A stretch of DNA of 64,000 bases from Agelaius tricolor (lineage: Eukaryota; Chordata; Aves; Passeriformes; Icteridae), in contig JALJCS010000002.1 in NCBI GenBank assembly GCA_023055355.1, forward strand, positions 89,615,001 through 89,679,000. Reading direction: 5' to 3'. A model generated the notes under the pieces. The model made no database searches. It saw only the letters and a list, made by a program, of their open reading frames with translations, and had not been told where the DNA came from. Within the stretch, counting starts at the first letter, position 1. Each line of letters begins with the position of its first letter. Of this stretch, positions 1 through 14,869 are shown one piece after another. Made by a program: the position numbers and the translations under genes.

Positions 1-290
1 TAATCAGAAGACTTTTCTTCATATTTAATAGCCTGTGATATATATTTGTCTCATTAATTTGTCTAACCTCTGTCAAAAAGTTCCTTATCTTAGAAATCCA
101 TTAATGCTGACATTTGTCTTCTCCAAGTTTTCCATTTTTCCCTATTTACCTTCTCCACACCAGATCTGGTTTAACAGAATTGTATTGAATTTTTTTCTCT
201 GTCCCTTCTTCCTCTCCTTCCAGCTGTCATCTTTTCAAACAAAAGGCTCTTTATCTTGTTGAAAAGCTTCTTGCTCTTGAACAGATTCAC
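1..290. other. AT-rich intergenic DNA
   Basis: No gene, repeat family or structured element is recognised here. The small open frames in this stretch run into the adjacent CR1 or are short with no recognisable sequence. Confidence 0.5.
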
Positions 291-566
291 ACAATCATAG
301 AATGGTTTGGGTTGGAAGGGACCTTTATGATCATCTTGTTCCAAACCCCTCTCACATCCCTCCAGCAGGGACACCTTCCACTAGACTAGGTTGCTCAAAT
401 CCCCATCCAACCTGGCTTCCAGAGGTGGGGCATCCATAACTTCTCTGGGAAACATGTGCCTCACTGCCCTCACAGTAAAGAATTTCTTCCTAATATCTAA
501 TCCAAATCTGCCCTTTTTCAGCTTAAAGTCATTCCCCCTTGTCCTATCCTTGTTTGTCCTTGCATC
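291..566 (-). mobile_element. CR1 LINE, 3' end fragment (minus strand)
   Basis: The left edge reads AATCATAGAATGG, the reverse complement of the avian CR1 3' tail (ATTCTATGATT type). It is followed by the typical antisense sequence 'TTGGAAGGGACC' and 'CTCACAGTAAAGAATTTCTTCC'. On the minus strand, 381-590 translates into something like the CR1 ORF2 C-terminus, including the [19 protein letters not shown] stretch. The copy is 5'-truncated at about 566, near GTCCTATCC, as is usual for target-primed LINE insertions. It is not active: only the 3' untranslated tail and the last part of ORF2 remain. The subfamily was not assigned. Confidence 0.9.
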
Positions 567-2909
567 TTCTTCAACTATTTTTCTCAACAAGATGGTTCAA
601 ATGTTGTTTTAATATTTTTGTTTGTAATTTTATGCTCTATAAAGAAATATGACTGTATTCTGCTGTACATACATCCACACAATTCCTGTTGACAGGTGTA
701 GGAGTTTCATAGGAAAAATCCCAAGCCTTGAGAGATTTAGTCTGTGTGTACACAGTCTATCACAATTAGAGAACACTGGTTTACCATGGCTATGCTTCTT
801 TCACAACCTAGCTAATGCTAGATAGCTACATTTTATGCAACTAAAATTTGTCAAAATAATGAAAAATCTTTAGTTATAATAGTGTAAATACTGGTTAGAT
901 CCTTAAGGAATACAAACCTGACTAGTAACTAACTCACTAGTAACAGGACTGATATCAGATTTATATGTCTGCAGGTTATATTCTGCTGTAAGCAAGAAAT
1001 TTATTTTATAATATTAATCCAAATATACAGCTTGTTGCTGAACAAACTAGAGAAAAATGGAGGGCTCTTCTGGGTTTTATAATCTATGCTTCTCTCTCAC
1101 TGAAAACAATCCAAACATAAATAGATAATTAAAGGTATGACTGACTTATTCTTACTTTGCTAATGCATGTGTTTTTAGAATCCTGTTACATTAATTATAT
1201 ATTACATTAGCATTCATTCTTGCAATTAATGTTCTGTTATGTGAACAGACAATAATTGCTGTTTACAGATTAATGGAATCAGTTGTGCAGGTGCTTTTAG
1301 TCAAATTTGGGAATGGTCAGCAAAACTTTATTTCACATCTTTCTGATGTTTTTGACAGCATCAGATGTTACTGCTGTGGCTGAGATCCTTGTGATGTGGT
1401 TTTACAAGAGGAGACTGCAATGTGCTTAGCATGGGTCTGCAGTGTAAACCAGTGCAGGAGCTGATGAAAAAGGAAACTTTTTACTTACTCTGAGATATAA
1501 CTCACCATGAGAACCTGAGCTGAAGCTCTTGAGCACAGAAATGGGGGATTCTGGCAGTCATGAAGGCTCTTCCTGTTATTTATTGATGGGCACAAGACCA
1601 ACTCTACAGACATAAAGACTATAAAAAAAACCCACTGTTCATTAATCTGAGCCACCTCAGGTAAGCCCAAGAGTATAGGAGGTCCAAGTGCTAAAACAGC
1701 ATTCACAGAGGGTGTCACTCTAAACTGGGAACTGTCTTATTCCCTTTCTCTTGTTAGGCCCTTAAACTTACATCATGTCTAAAAGTCAACAGGACCAGAG
1801 AGGGTTAACTTTGGCTGAGGGTCAAAGTCCCACACAGCATCTCACTCCCTATCCTCAATAGGATGGGAAGAAAATAGTGTGGAAAAAATTTTTGAGTTGA
1901 GATAAGGACAAGGAAATCCCTTAGCAGGATTCCTGCCCTGGGCCTGGAGCCCCTCTATCCCTCCTTGTCCTCCATCCCCCACGGGGTCTCTCTGCTGCTC
2001 TCCTTCCTTGGCTTCCTCCTCCTCTGACACTGCTGCCTTTGGCCTGTTCTGGAAACTGTTTCTCCCTCAGGCATCACCAGCTTGGATGGTAGGGATGTTC
2101 CCTGGATTTGGGTCATATGAAAAGAACCTTATGAGACATCACATGGTGTATAAGAAGTCATAGAGTCTCACATGAAACTTAAGGACTTAAAGTTCTTTTC
2201 CTGATTTAAAGATTTATGGCTCAGAAAGTTATGAAAATATGTGTAGTCTCACAGTGAAGTTAGAGAGACATTCTGGTAAGAGATTTGCCATATGTCTTCA
2301 GCTCTCCTGTAAATGGCTGTGGTTCTATTCATAGCAAGCCCTGAAGAAAGATGGCTGAAAAAAGGGTTTTGACAACAGGAATATATCTTTGTTAATAAGC
2401 TCCTTTGGAAATCTGAACAATCTTACAGGATGTCTTCTGTTCTCATTTCCCTTTTTTTGTATTAATTAATTTTCTGATCACCACTGATGGATATGTTTCA
2501 AGTGAGCCATAGTATGTCACACTGATTTATAGAATAAAATGTGTATTTACTATTCCTGGATTCTTCTTCAATTAATATTGCAAAAGTGTGCTATTTATAT
2601 AGTCAGGGAGGCAATTTGTCAAGACAATTGCTATTACCTCTTCCACCTCTTAGCATAGTATTTCTTACAGTAAAATTCCAATATATACATGAGGGCTCTT
2701 ATAGGCACAGGTTCACACCCATTGCTTCCATATTTGTAGATGGAACTGCATTTTAATTTAGATTTTAATTTAGTCTTAAAATAATATATATTAATTTGAA
2801 TTAGCTTTGGGTTTATATTACAAGTTAGATATGGGTTTATGTTATTTCTTCTGTTAATGCATGAGTCCCTCAGAAATATAGACATATTCAACTGGTTTGA
2901 AAGCAAAGA

Positions 2910-2921
2910 CCCCCCCCCCCC
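2910..2921. repeat. Poly-C run (C12)
   Basis: Twelve consecutive cytosines sit in otherwise AT-rich DNA. Such runs are prone to replication slippage, and the length may vary between individuals or be a sequencing artefact. Confidence 0.9.
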
Positions 2922-3842
2922 ACTTTGAGCTTTCAACACACTAATTTATATCCCTGATATAAAGATCAGCCTCATTAGGTCAAAACACCCATGGATGAAA
3001 ATAGGGATGAACAGGGAACAACCCTTTCTTAACCACTGTAAAAGAACTATCTACTACACATGTGTACATAATACATATTTGCTGTAACTGATCTAAAAAA
3101 ATGTGGTTCCAAGATTTTGTCTGGGATACACCTCAAGCTCTTCAAGTTTAAAAACTAACTCTACTGGAAAAAATAGGAATGTATTTTGAATATCTTATCA
3201 AAATACTGTTTGAAAGATGTGTTTCCTCACTTTTATGGTGCACGGTGAGTTTACATTTAGTCTCCTAATTTCACCCTTTGAATGGAACAAACAGAAAGAC
3301 AAAAGTTAACTGAACTGATCCAGCTCATCTGAACAACTGAACCACTTTGATATACAGTGACTAAATATGCTACAACTGAAATGAAGGATGTGGAGGCTCT
3401 CTTAGGAGTTATTACCCAGCCCATGCTGGTCTTTGAAGAAAAGTTGTTGCCTTGACTGCAGGACTGGCAGATCTGAGCAAGTACCAAGTCCTCAATTCCT
3501 GTTCCCTTTGGCTTATAAGCACTAGATAATATCCTAAGCTTTTGAAGAGGGTGAGGTTCAACACCTGTTGTAACAAAATGAACAAAGTAAAACTTTAAAT
3601 GTTTGGTTGAGTTATCTGGCACAGAGATTAGGCACTGATGCTTGTCAAATACTTGGCTTATTCTTGCTGCACTATGTTGAGGTTATTATCTCTTGATGGG
3701 TGGCAGGATGACTGAACATCACAGAATGAAGAATTGTACTGAAACATCTGTTTTCCAGATTTCCAATTAATATGAACAGTCATTAGCAGCTCAGTTCTCA
3801 AAAAGATGCAGCAAAAGGTCAGAAGTTTTCCTGATGTAATAG

Positions 3843-3874
3843 TATTTCATTGCCATTAACCCAGCAATGAAATA
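3843..3874. repeat. Perfect inverted repeat, 11-bp arms, 10-nt loop
   Basis: The left arm TATTTCATTGC (3843-3853) is matched exactly by GCAATGAAATA (3864-3874), with CATTAACCCA between. The arms are too short for a microRNA precursor. No function is assigned. Confidence 0.85.
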
Positions 3875-6800
3875 AAACAACTGACTTTTCATTTAGCAGG
3901 AAGCAGGACTCGGGGAATCTGGCTAATGGGACATGAAGATATCACACTAAGACATTTGCTTTATTTAGCCTAAGTCTGCAGTCCAATTGCAGTTACCTGG
4001 TAGTGGCTGGTGTGAAAGAAAATGTTGATTTCAAAGGAATACAGATTCCCTGTTATTTTTGTTTTCACACCTAGTGGCAGATTTGCTTAGCAGTTTTCTT
4101 TTTTACTACAATTTATTCAGGAAAATTATGAGTAACATCTCACCTTGCATCACTGTGTAGAGAACTTGAAGATCAGAGCTGAAAAAAAAAAAAAGTAAAT
4201 AGGTGCCAAGTTTCTCAGGTTGCCAAGTTTCTTTAAATCCAATGTGATTCATGGCAAGAGTCAATTGGGCTTTTCAAAACACAGAGCTAAAGTCTTTTGG
4301 AGAACTTTTACCAAAAGTCAACCACCTAAGGCTACCTCTAACATCATCCAAATTCAGAAATTACTGTCCCACAGTCAGATCCCTTTTCCTGGCATTGAAG
4401 GAATTAAAATGAAAAAAAAAATGTTTGAAAAGTGAAAAACATAACTATGAATTGTTCTTGAGTGATAAGTAAACTCCATCCCTCTGTTACTATTTTATAG
4501 CAAATGTACTGTAGAAGTGCCAAGAAGAGACAAGAGAAGCAGAACACACTAACAACTGCAATTCCAAAATAATAGAAGTCATGCTCACATGATAATGTGT
4601 TTCAGTGCTTGTTTTGTTAATAATTTCAGGAGATTTTGAACTATTCATGAAATTATTGGGAAAAATGGAGTGTACCTCTTCTCAGGGATGCTCAATAACT
4701 TTACTCTTTCTCCAGGATGAATTAAGGCAATCCAGTGCAAAAAATATCTAAAAATATATTAAGACTATAAGGAGTCTTGAATTGATCTAAAGAAGAACTT
4801 ATTATGACATCAATTTGTATTCCAATGAAAATTTACTCTAAATACATTATTAGGTTTCTCCTTAAATTTAGGAGCAGCATAATTTGAACAAACAAATAGC
4901 AAGTTAACTTTTTGCTCTTTTTATAGTAGATACACTTCTTGTCAGTAAAGATAAGTGACATCCTCAGACATGGAGTGGAAGAATAAGCAGAAGGGAAAAA
5001 AAAAGCACAGGAAGAATTCTCTGCTTTGTGCTAAAGCCACTGAAGTATATGGAAGATTTTGAGTATAGGTCTTGCTTCTCCAGTTTTACACAGTTCACAC
5101 CAAATAGTTCTTGGACCAGAAAGTAGGTGTCATTTTTGGATCCAAGGCCAAAACTCAGATTGATTGTCCCTACTAATAAGTCACCTAGAAAGTTGAATGC
5201 TTTGACATGACAGCTTTTTGTTCCATGTCTCCACGTAAAACTCAGGAGTTTTCAGATTCCTTGCAGAATATGCTGAGGTACCTTGACTCCCTTGGGACTA
5301 AGACAGTTCCAAGACTATTCAATCATTAACAGAAGAGCTCTAGACTTGTTCAGAGTCGTGCTTTTCAGACACAGAAGAATATTTCAAGCTAAGCAAGAAT
5401 AGATTTTAAGAATTATTTTAGATCAGTAAAATTGGGTTTAGATCCCAGTTGCATCAGGGTATAAATGGTACTTTGAGATGATAAAAGGAAGTATATAATA
5501 AAAATTAGGATTGTGTTCTAGCTCCAGGGACTCTGTGCCCTGACTAATATCCCAAATTAACAAAATTATATCTGAATGCCAGCCATCTACTTCCTTTCCC
5601 CTCTACCCTCCTTCCTGATAGGATTTTCACCCTAGTGGAGCAGGGACACAGGGGCTGATCTGCAGATCTCCCAGCCAAATTATGGGGAGACTTGGATTTA
5701 TAGGACAAACAGCAGGTTTTTCAGCTGTCCAAAAATATTCATTTCTGTGCTCTCTGTCCTAGCATCACTAAGTGATTCAGACAAATCACAAAGTTCTAGC
5801 GCTGAATTTTTGAAACACTGGAATCTTCGTTTCATATTCATGTGGAGTATTGGCAAGTGACCAAAATGAGAGAAACTTAATGCTGTTATTCTGTGCATCA
5901 CTGTATTTACTCTGCTGCTTCTTGCTCTAGGATATTTTCTGTAAATTGAATTGAGGAGAAGTAAAACAAATACAGTCAAGATACCATCAATCCCTTAGAA
6001 GATTTGGACTATAAAGAGCAATGTTTGTACTTTAAATAGGAGATACCAAAACTCATTTCCCTTCCTGTTATCTATATGCAGGTGGTCCTGTCTTTTTAAA
6101 GTGAGAACAAGATAAACAATGAAAAGCAATTTCAAGAAAGATCTTTTAGCTATGAAAATTAAATAAAAAATCCAGTTATATTCTGTGTTATGTTTTGTCA
6201 TATTACTGAATTGTGGCAGCCAATACACAGAAGAGCATTGCAAAAGGGGAATGGTCTCTCATATTGAATTTTTATTTCTCTTTTTTTAATTTTATTAATG
6301 CCCTGTGATGACAAAAAATTGCACAGGTGACAATGATGGGCCTGTAGGAAAAGCAAATAACAAGCAAAAACAAACAGTTGGGCCAGTCATAGTGAACAAC
6401 CTGGTTTTTTTGGGTTTTTTTTTTGCCTGATTCTGAAGTGATGCTTTAGTTGATTTGACTTCATTTGGTTAATAATTCCTTCTCCCTTTTTTCCTGATCT
6501 AACAGATAACTCAATGCATGATGGATTCTTTGCTTCTCAGATTTGAAAATTACAGTCCAGATCCAGGAAAGAACTCCTGCAGCTGATTCTGTGTCTTATG
6601 TCAGCCTCAGGAGGGGAAGAACCATCATACCTATATCAGTTTAAGCATGTACTTTTACTCTTCCAAAGGACTTGAGTATTTGGAAATAGAACTGGAATTT
6701 ACACAAAATAAGCACCTTTTACATATTTTTCCAATATTAAAGAATGGCACAGAAGCCCTGGGGACTTGTTTCTTCCAAAATAAATTTACTTCAACATTTC

Positions 6801-9800
6801 CCCTTCACCTTAATGGGGTCAGGGTCAGTGCTGTACTCTCAGGCAGTGTCAGCCCTGCAATCCTCATCCTGTCCACAGCACCACAGAAGTTTTTCTCAAC
6901 CCAAAATTATAATCTTATGGCTGTCTATTTCTTCTGGAGTTATACCCTAAATATTATAAATGATCAACCTAATTTAAAAATAATTCCATTTAAAAATAGA
7001 TGGTCTCCTTTTTGCTTAAGTGATGATAGCTAAATACCTTTAAGAGTTGTTTCAATAGGTCCTTTTTTATGAAAACATCCAAATTAGACATGTTTGTTCA
7101 AAAAATAATGATTGTCTCATGAAAAAAAGGAACACTGAACCCTTGCTCTCTTGCAATGGGTTCTGCTATTGGACTTGACATGAGGTTGGAGGGTTTTATG
7201 GCACAGAATTTGTGTCATGTCTTTTCCTGGGATATTGTAGCAGGGAAAGGGATGTGAATAGCCTTTCTTCTCTTTGAAGCACCTTTCAGGTGCCCCTTAA
7301 GGAACTAGAGAATTATAGATAAGGCCTTTTTCAAAGGCCTTTTCACTTGGGTGTGAAAATGTACAAAAAATTGTATAATTGCATGAACATAATTTCTTTA
7401 AGGATGTGAAATAGATGAACAAGGCCCTCATCAGAGAAATGTTAGGAAAACCCTATTATTTCTCCCAGACTTCTTCTTTATTTGTTTTTGAAATTTCCAG
7501 CATTTCTTTGCTAAAAAAACCCAAAAAAACAAAAACCAAAAAAACCTAAGAATATTTTTGCAGATTTGCAGGAATGCAATTTTTTGAAACACATCAAACA
7601 GTATGGCCCTTGGAAAAGGAGAATAAGGCTGTGATTCAAGCAGAGTGCAGAGAAGAGTGCCAGAAGCCATAGAGCAGGTAACAGGAGTCAAAAACACAGA
7701 CAGAGCTGCTGATGCCATGAGTGCCACATCCTAGTTCAGGCTTCCAGGCACGTACTTTGAACATTTGCTAGTTCTAAAAGAACAGAATAAGCAAGCTCAC
7801 TAGAGCCTCTGGTGAGTGTTTTTTAAAATTTAAGCAGGTTGTTTTAAACTGCTACCTCAGTTTCATGATTTCCTGTAAACGTTGAAATTAAAAAACAAAG
7901 GATAATGAAGAATAAATAGATAATAAAAAATATGTCTCTTTTCTTTTTCTTCCTGACCTTTTTCACAATAGCAGAAACTGGGTGTTTTATGATAAATGCC
8001 TGACCATTTGTTGTGAATTGGGAGATGCTTGACCAATCAGTTAACTCTAATGGTGCATATGTAGAATTGGTGTATTTTCTATTTTCTTTTGGAGGGTGAA
8101 TCTGAATGATTCATAAACATATACCTCCAATACAGATGAATTCTTGGATAAGTTATTGATTTATCTGAATTCAGTATTTCTCATATTCCTGTCCACTATG
8201 CACTTTGAATAGAAAAGTCTAACGAGAAGAACCTCTGTAGATATTAAAAAATTTCACGTTGCTCCAAGGATAAATTCTCCCAGTGCCATCTTATATGAGT
8301 GGCTGAGTCAGTGCTTTGGTGGCATGTAACTGTGAACCCTTAAGCTAATATCCCCTGGAAATTATACTTTCAAGAACAGTATTTCTTCTCACTTTCATCT
8401 TCTGGACTGAGTGCAGCAAGGGCTGACTCAGTCACCAGTTAGTCAGCTGGACTCTAATGAAGCTGAAGAAAGGGACACTCAGTTGAACCTGTTTGCATGT
8501 CAGTGCTGAATTTCAGTTATTATTGTAGTGAAAGCATATTGTCTGACTGTATTCAGTGCTCTGATACTGTGCTTTAGAGCAAATCAGGTACTGAAACCTT
8601 CTGGAAAGAATCCACTTCTAATTTTAACTACTAAGTAAATAAATTGGACAAAGATGAAATAGCTGTCCAACAATGCAGTGGTATGTCTGCATTTATTATG
8701 CAGTCCATTTTACAGTACACCATGCAGTTTGTATTTCAAAGGATAATTAGAGATAGGTTCTCAGTTTCACTGTAATTTGCTATAAACAATGCTTTTGTTT
8801 CAGACTGCATTGCATTTCATCAGATATTGTTGTTAAAAAAAGTGTTTTCTGATATACATCAGCAAGAGTTCTTGTGGCTTTAAGGTTGCCCGGTTGAAAC
8901 AACTTTTTTTCTCCACAGATTTTCAAAATGCATATAAGTCTCTTCTTCAGGAGGTATGTTGTTCAAGAACACTAATGGAAAAAGCATGTCAAACAATCCC
9001 AGCTTGGTGGTCAAGAAAACAAGGGCAAATTACTTACCTGCTACTAAATTTAGTCACTTCCCTGCTTATTTTGTGTTAGCATCTGAAAGGCAAAGACTTT
9101 GATCCAGCCAAGCAAATAACAATATATTTAATTCCTAAGATAAGCATGTGCAGATCTATAACTGATTTGAATATTAAGTCACTGATGATTCTGGACCTCT
9201 GTGTGGAGAGGAACTTTTTCTTTTCTACATTCCTTTCTCCACTGAAGGAGTGCAATTTTTTTTATTTCTTTCTTTTGATTTCTTCTGCCTTCGGTGATTG
9301 CATATGGTAAACCAAAGATAGTTTTGGATCTGTACCTTCATAGCTGCAGATTTCTAGTGATAAAGTCTTCAATCTTGGGAACACAGCTGCTGCTGTTCCA
9401 ATTTCTGTGCCATCCCAGTGCTCTCTGAACATTCCTACTGTTCAAGTTGTCATCAGTGCATGAGGAGTCAGTCACTTAACAAGTACTTACACACCACTTT
9501 CTTAATGATAGATGTCTCAAGCTCTGTGCTTCCTGGAAGCCCATGCTGTGGAATAATGTTCCTGTTGGAGTGGGGACCACACAGAATTTGAACAAAGAAG
9601 AAAAAGAAGACTTTGTCTAACTAAGAAATCTTGCAAATCTAAGTAGAAATCTCAGCAATACAGACTGCTTTGGAGACCCTGAGAAAGCTGGGATTGTTTT
9701 GGCATAACAGCAACTTGCTGTTCATTTATCTATTTTGTGTGAGAGCAAAAGTGAATTTTTAGAAGAACCCTAAGAAAAAAAAGTAGCTATTTTTGTTCAA

Positions 9801-12800
9801 ACAAGTAAGTCTTCCTACTCAGTATACAAAGGCACATTTGAAAAGTGGAGTTCAAGGAAATGCAATGGGAATCATTGTAAGATGTACATATAGCTAACAC
9901 ATTATTATCCTCATCCTTTCGTAAGAATAGACTGTCAGATTATTTTACATTCATTGAGCTGCCACTTATCAACACTTATACTGTCAGCAATTTCTAAATT
10001 GTTTTGTGCACCACTGTAAGACTGAGCAATGGCTGTGTTGTAACTGCCTATACATTTCCCCATACATTGGAAGAGGTGGAGAAAATAGCTACCAAATTCA
10101 TCAAAGGAAAAAAGCTGAATTTCCATGGGCTACTGAATAGAGGATTTGGTTTTGATACCCATCACTGCTTTAACTCTTACATCTCTCATATGATGTACTT
10201 TAACAGCACATCATATGGGGATGTAAGGGAAATAGATTGCAATAGTCTGTTTGACTTTGTAAATTATACCTAGAAACTTCCACAGAAGCTTTCTCCCACT
10301 CATTTTACTGTAGAAATGTGTCTAAATTATTATGTCCATTTGAGTGGTTTGTTAAATCAAAAATCTATTTCACTTATTCTGTATTACACTGTATCTACCT
10401 AAGCTTTTCCTTGGCTTATGAAACTCAAAGATGTTGTGTCTAAATCATGAATCACGTAAAGTGCTAAAAAAAGCCTTTCTTATTTTAATATCCCCTTGAG
10501 TCCTAGAAGAAAGCTCTTATAGCCAGACTGACACAGTGATAGATCCTATTCCACTCATGCGTTTGATAGAACATGTCATCATCATTTACTATTTTATTTC
10601 TTTTCAGCTGGGGATGTGTGTATGTTTGTGGAGAAAGACAGGCTTAAAAAGAAAGTTAAAAAAAAAGTTTTCATTGTGTGTTTGGACAAGACATACATTT
10701 TAAGTGCTCAGTTTCAGAATCAGACAAAACCCTGCTGAAGCTTAAATGACTTCTTAATAGTCCTAGGCAATTTAGATGCACTTAGAAGTGACACAGCTTC
10801 CATTGCTGCCCAATTGTTGAAGGAAGTATCATTTGTCAAAATGGTCTCCAAAATGATCCATTTTTTAAGTGCCTCCAAAGCCTACATATCAATCTCAAAC
10901 ATATTCCTGAGTGTTTAAAAGTTATCTAATAAATTTTGCTGTAGTGTATTCTGTTTGTGCCTCAGAGACCATTACCAAACCCATACTCACAGTGACAGCC
11001 TCATGGTATACAGTTTTAATTCTGACCTTCCACTTTCAAGAGAACCAGCTATTAAATTCTGAATTGCAGCACTTTTCAAAATCTGTTGAGCTGCAGACTT
11101 TGTAAACAAACTAATCCATCAGCAGATATCAGCACTATATGCGAAAAAGGAAGAATAATTTGATGGCTACGGGTAAGAGAACAATGAACATGTTAAATTA
11201 ATGGGAGATATTACTTGGGAAAATGTAAGTCCTTTCATAAAAGTCCTTTAAAATTTAAACTCTTTTCTCCTCTAAATCTCATGTTTTGACAGTGATTATA
11301 ACAATAATATGGTTCCTGTTAGTTTCCTGGTGTAGAGGGCCTGCACTCAGGCTAATGTCTGCATTTTTCCTCTTAAGTTGTATGTATATGGGGGAGGAGG
11401 GTTTGAGTTTATAGGTTTTGGCCCTCTCTTCCACAAATTATATTGAATTTCTGTACCCAGAAAGAAGGCAAGTGGAATCTTGAAATTATTTAACCACTCT
11501 GTTTTCCACAGAACTAGAAGAGCAATAATATATAGGTTTGAGTACAATCTAATTTGACATAACGATTTATTCAAACATCAGTCTATTAGAAGGTTATTAA
11601 TTCCTGTGCCCAGATTCACGAGAAATATCAGGAAAATATCAACACAGGGATAGTGGCAGTATTATTACTACTTTTCTACCACTTAGATCCACCACTGAGG
11701 GAAGATTGTGTGGGCGTTACTCAAACACCTGAGAAAAACACGTACCATGTACAGACAGGCTTCATTCAGCATGGAAAGGATGGTGTGTTCCTAACAGGCC
11801 CAGAAATTCATCACCAGCAAGGTGCAAAGCAGCTGGTTTGGACTCTGGGCTGAATCCTAACAGATCAGAATGTGAATTGCATCATTCAGATAACAGGGTT
11901 TCACAGAAGAAACAATCCTCCAAGAGCAGGTCTTGAAAACCAGACCAGTCAAATCATTCAGACCCTTGTTTGGGTGCAAAAAGAGTATTTCCTGAGCTTT
12001 GCCATTAGCTTGTTCTGTGACCTTTGGCAAATGTCTTGGCATTTGTGTTTACACAGGCTTTGCCAGCCTGGGATGATGTTGGAATCTGAAAACTCACTTA
12101 TTGTGAATCAGTGAATCCCTGCCCCCAGTGTGCGCCCCTATAGAATAAATAGCAAATGTGCAACACAGAACTGTGAGTTGCACATGGCCTTACTTCTTTC
12201 ATCTAGCTGAAAATCCCCCTCACCCATCTTCAAGGGCTTTAAGAAAGCAGAAATGGGAGATTTATTTCTGTATATACTCATTATTGCAACAGAGACAAAA
12301 GGAAATGAATTCTGATTCAAGGTTTGCAAGTTCTGCTGGGATTTATACTAACAGGGCAATTTTGCTATTAATGCTCACCAAAATAAAGAAGCTGAAAGTC
12401 AGAAACCTGAAAATCCTTAGATTTCCATATTCAGTAGCCTTGTGCCTTTTTTTAAGGGTTTCTGTGTTCTATAATTCAGGTTTCTCTTTCTTTCCCAGAT
12501 AGGTCATGTATTCCCCTGTATAAAACCTCACACATAATATTTTATATTATCTTTATAATCTTGAAACACCCTAAAGCTTTCAAAGTTAAATATGTATCTT
12601 TTGAAATGTGTACTTTTTAATACACATGTGCAGTTAAATTTATTTTCCAAAACTGTTGAGGAAGTTTAAAAGTTGCAAAAGCTCATCACAGTATTGATTG
12701 TTATATAGTGAAGAGAAACTCAGTTGGAGGGATAACTAGAATATATCCTAGGAAAACTACTTTATAGTACAGAGAAAAACAGAGACCAATTTATTTTGCC

Positions 12801-14869
12801 TATATTAAGCAAAAACAATGGGTTTAGTTTCCATAAAAGATTTCTGTCAGGGAAATAGACTACAGTTGCTTCTAAAGGAGTAACTTTTGGACCTTTTCTT
12901 GTTTATCTTGGACTTTGGAAAGAGATTACTAGATCTGCTCTGGAATATAAAATGGCCTCACTTAGTTCTGAGGAGATGAAAGATCCCCACAGTGCTGGGG
13001 GCTCTGGGCTGGGGGTTGCTCTTGATTGTTCCCATCTCTCCTTTTGGTCCCCCAAGAATCCCCTGCTGATCCTGACTCCATGGAGCCACCAAACTTTGCA
13101 GCATCCTGACTGTGCACTTGATCTTCATGAAGTTCTTTTTGCAACATATCATGATTATTAAATTGGCTTTACGGAGTCAATATTGTTCCAGTGGTATGGG
13201 AGCCTTTAAGAACCACCCAGCCTAAGCTGGAAAGCAAAGAACTGAGGGAAAAGCTTTATTGAAATATAAATATGTGGTTCTTGCCTTGTACTTCATGTAA
13301 TAGCAACAGGAAGTGGGCAGAGTCAGTTATGAATGCTACAAGTAGGAGTGAATATGATGTGAGGATTGAGAGCCATTAAACACCCCAAAGAAACTGGATA
13401 AAATAAATTAATTCTGAAGAGTACATAAGAATTTAAACAGAGTGGTGATAAGGTTTGGAGATAGAGAGGAACAAGCAGTGGAAACTGAGGTCCAAAACAT
13501 CATTAAGGAGCAGCATTGGGACCCCAGAAGCAACACTTATAAGAACTTAATGTTCCCTCCAGTGATCAAATCTCCTTCAGCTGAAGTTTTGCTTGCTTAG
13601 AGTAAACATATTTGATGTAGTGTATGGCTGTTGATAATAAAATGATTCCTTAGGAGGTCTATTGTGTCATTCCACTTGTGCTTTGAAGGAAGCTGGAGTA
13701 GGGTTTCATGCTCCCAGCAGGGTCTCTTTTGCTGTCTCATTTTAAAACCAGTTTGTGAGTCAGACTGTGAACCTCAGCTGGGTGGTCTGACCTGAGAGAG
13801 GCAGGAACCTTTCAGCTGATGTGCAATAATTCAGTGAATAAGCCAAATTTGGTGGGTATTGTACAACCACAAGAATGTAAAAACTCCTTAAGACCACCTT
13901 GGAACCTAAACAGAGATCACTGCAGTCTACTGCAGACTGTCATCTCAAGATTATCATCCTCTCCTGAAATACATCATGTAAGTAAGAACATAAGCTAATA
14001 TATATAATTAATATGTGAGCATAAAAGTTAAGAAAAATGTCACGGAAAAAAAGGAATCAAAAAGATACCTGGACTATAAAAAGCCTTTAGGGAGCTTCTT
14101 GAACTCAGGACCAGAGCTGAGCAAACAATTAAATCTTGGGTTTGTGTTAGCTCTGGAAAAAACATATTTTGGACTGAGCAAACTATGTTACTTTTCTCAA
14201 AAATAAAGATTTTTTTATCATTATTAAAAGTACATTTTATTTCAAGATCTACAAAAGAACATTTTTTTTGCCTCAAATTGCTTTCACAGGTGCATTTGCA
14301 AAAATAATTTAATGAAAAAAAATTCTATTTTAAATGTCTTGAAATAAAAAGCATTATTTTAAGTTACTTTTTAATGACTTCTATGATTGACACAAATCCG
14401 TATTTTTGGAGGAAAACACACTGCACCTATCTTTACTCAAGGGACTACAGATCATACAACTCAACTGAGCTCAAAATAGTCAGAGTCTCTTTCAATTTTT
14501 TTCTTTTGGATTTAAAGTAACATGCTTTGTTTTGTTAGCTCTTTTTAGTTTTAACTAATTCCCCGCATTTACTCTACTTCTAGGATAACTAAGTGCATAT
14601 GAGAACAACAAATGTGCCTCATGAATCAGTTTTACCAAAGGGAGGAAAACAAAAATTATAAGACAAAGTCAAAAATGCGGAAGGAGAATTTTTATGAGGG
14701 GCATGGCCTTCTAAAAAGCAATCAAAATCTTAGATAGAATATTTTGTTTAAGAACAGGTCTGTCTGTCCAAAGCAGAGAAGTAATTTTTTTTTTTTTTCA
14801 CATTTGACATTTGGAATCACATAAAATCAGTCTGTGACCCCAAAATAATGTATTGACACATCTTGGAGA

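Larger units (their letters stand above)
567..14869. other. Long intergenic stretch without a recognised gene
   Basis: This is AT-rich DNA with scattered homopolymers, such as A13 at 4182-4194, and an A/C-rich low-complexity patch at about 7513-7548. The longest open frames (minus 3257-3622, 121 codons; plus 6647-7033, 128 codons; plus 12158-12502, 114 codons) show no domain, signal peptide or recognisable family. They are what random AT-rich vertebrate DNA gives. No CR1, LTR or RNA gene is recognised in it. Single vertebrate exons of 100-150 bp cannot be excluded by eye. Confidence 0.5.

Noticed and set aside
3257..3622. 121-codon minus-strand frame
   Set aside because: No domain, no recognisable family, and a length expected by chance in this much DNA.
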